Shown here: piece after piece, positions 63,524 through 64,000 of the stretch
Layout: each line of letters begins with the position of its first letter
Numbering within the stretch: position 1 is the stretch's first letter
Assembly (NCBI RefSeq): GCF_002111585.1
Contig: NZ_LUTP01000005.1
Location: forward strand, 62,001-126,000
Length of the DNA stretch: 64,000 nt
Reading direction: 5' to 3'
Origin: Lonsdalea iberica
GTDB lineage: Bacteria; Pseudomonadota; Gammaproteobacteria; Enterobacterales; Enterobacteriaceae
Translations under genes and position numbers: made by a program
Notes under the pieces: generated by a model
What the model was told of the DNA's origin: nothing
The model's database searches: none
The model's input: only the letters and a program-made list of their open reading frames with translations

Positions 63524-64000
63524 ATGGAACTTGTCGCGTTCGCGTTTAGCCGAATCAAAGACGCGATCTACATCGTCAATGAGCATAACCAGTTTTGTTA
63601 CGCCAATGCCGAAGCCTGTCGGGCGCTGCACTACAGCCAGCAGGAGTTTCAGGAAATGTACCTCTGGGATATCGATCCTTGCCGGAGCGCGGAGTTGATT
63701 CAGCACAGCTGGCGCGACTGGGAGCGCGGGCTGACATTTGAAACCCAGCATATCAGCCGATTTGGCGCGATGATTCCGGTCGAGGTCAGCGTCAACCATT
63801 TCATTCACAAAGGGCGGAAATACAGTATGTGCGTCGTGCGTGATATCCGGGAGCGCAAACACATCGAGAATATCGCCTATGCGCGAGAACAAGAGTTCCG
63901 GGCATTGGTGGAAAATACGCCCGATCTGGTCGTCCGATTTGGTCCGCAAATGACCTGCCAGTATGCGAATCCGGCCACGCTGAATCATCTGGGATTCACC
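63524..64000 (+). CDS. hrpX: HrpX, PAS-domain sensor histidine kinase (N-terminal part)
   Basis: The first 159 codons of the HrpX sensor kinase, running off the window. A PAS domain starts at once (MELVAFAFSRIKDAIYIVNE, YANAEACRALHYSQQEF), with the PAC-like VCVNHFIHKGRKYS-type segment and VRDIRERKHIENI linker, then a second PAS (EFRALVENTPDLVVRFG). HrpX lacks membrane spans in Erwinia/Pantoea and pairs with HrpY, which activates hrpS. The start at 63524 has GAGGAGG; in-frame ATGs at 63458, 63464 and 63470 are possible. hrpY and hrpS are expected next. Confidence 0.88.
   Translation, partial: MELVAFAFSRIKDAIYIVNEHNQFCYANAEACRALHYSQQEFQEMYLWDIDPCRSAELIQHSWRDWERGLTFETQHISRFGAMIPVEVSVNHFIHKGRKYSMCVVRDIRERKHIENIAYAREQEFRALVENTPDLVVRFGPQMTCQYANPATLNHLGFT

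Overview
The window is a gamma-proteobacterial chromosome segment from a plant-associated member of the Enterobacterales, most likely Pectobacteriaceae (Brenneria/Lonsdalea/Dickeya/Pectobacterium type). Two things support this. The left half keeps an E. coli-like gene order: ycjF, tyrR, tpx, mppA, zntB, fnrS, ttcA, ydbJ, ldhA, ydbH, ynbE, azoR, hrpA, then ydgD, ydgU, asr, rstBA, dauA, chaA, chaC. The right end carries a Hrp-type (Hrc/Hrp group 1) type III secretion cluster. Genus assignment is inference; no rRNA or tRNA is present, and I saw no insertion sequence, prophage or CRISPR array.

Layout. 1-3.2 kb: end of ycjF, an inserted CynX/NimT-like MFS gene, and tyrR with a TyrR-box-like dyad. 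3.3-6.4 kb: accessory module of a GNAT acetyltransferase, an MmyB-type HTH regulator and a divergent DHA2 efflux pump with a strong dyad between them. 6.4-22 kb: conserved core, including the anaerobic small RNA FnrS with its FNR site, and the intermembrane YdbH-YnbE pair without ydbL. 22-30.7 kb: acid/stress and ion genes (ydgD, the tiny ydgU, asr, rstBA, dauA, chaA, chaC). 30.8-35.9 kb: a five-gene dipeptide/nickel-type ABC importer. 36-41 kb: DUF481 outer-membrane protein, acyltransferase-3, GlsB-type stress protein, Fe-alcohol dehydrogenase.

41-50.3 kb is a nitrogen-scavenging locus: a PotA-like ATPase, a MocR/GabR-type regulator, gabT, gabD, and PotD/PotB/PotC-like uptake genes. The ATPase gene and the binding-protein/permease operon each have a sigma-54 type -24/-12 sequence, with NtrC-like GCAC/GTGC dyads upstream. 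The simplest reading is nitrogen-controlled import and catabolism of GABA or a related amine, which is abundant in plant apoplast.

50.5-64 kb: sbmA, then the hrpJ operon on the minus strand (hrpJ-hrcV-hrpQ-hrcN-hrpO-hrpP-hrcQ-hrcR-hrcS-hrcT-hrcU), then hrpL and the start of hrpX on the plus strand. The hrpJ-hrpL intergenic region shows the whole regulatory chain: an HrpS-type dyad, a sigma-54 promoter for hrpL, and a perfect hrp box (GGAACC-N15-CCACATA) for the hrpJ operon. Inside hrcQ, a GTG codon with a very strong Shine-Dalgarno sequence could give a separate C-terminal HrcQ product.
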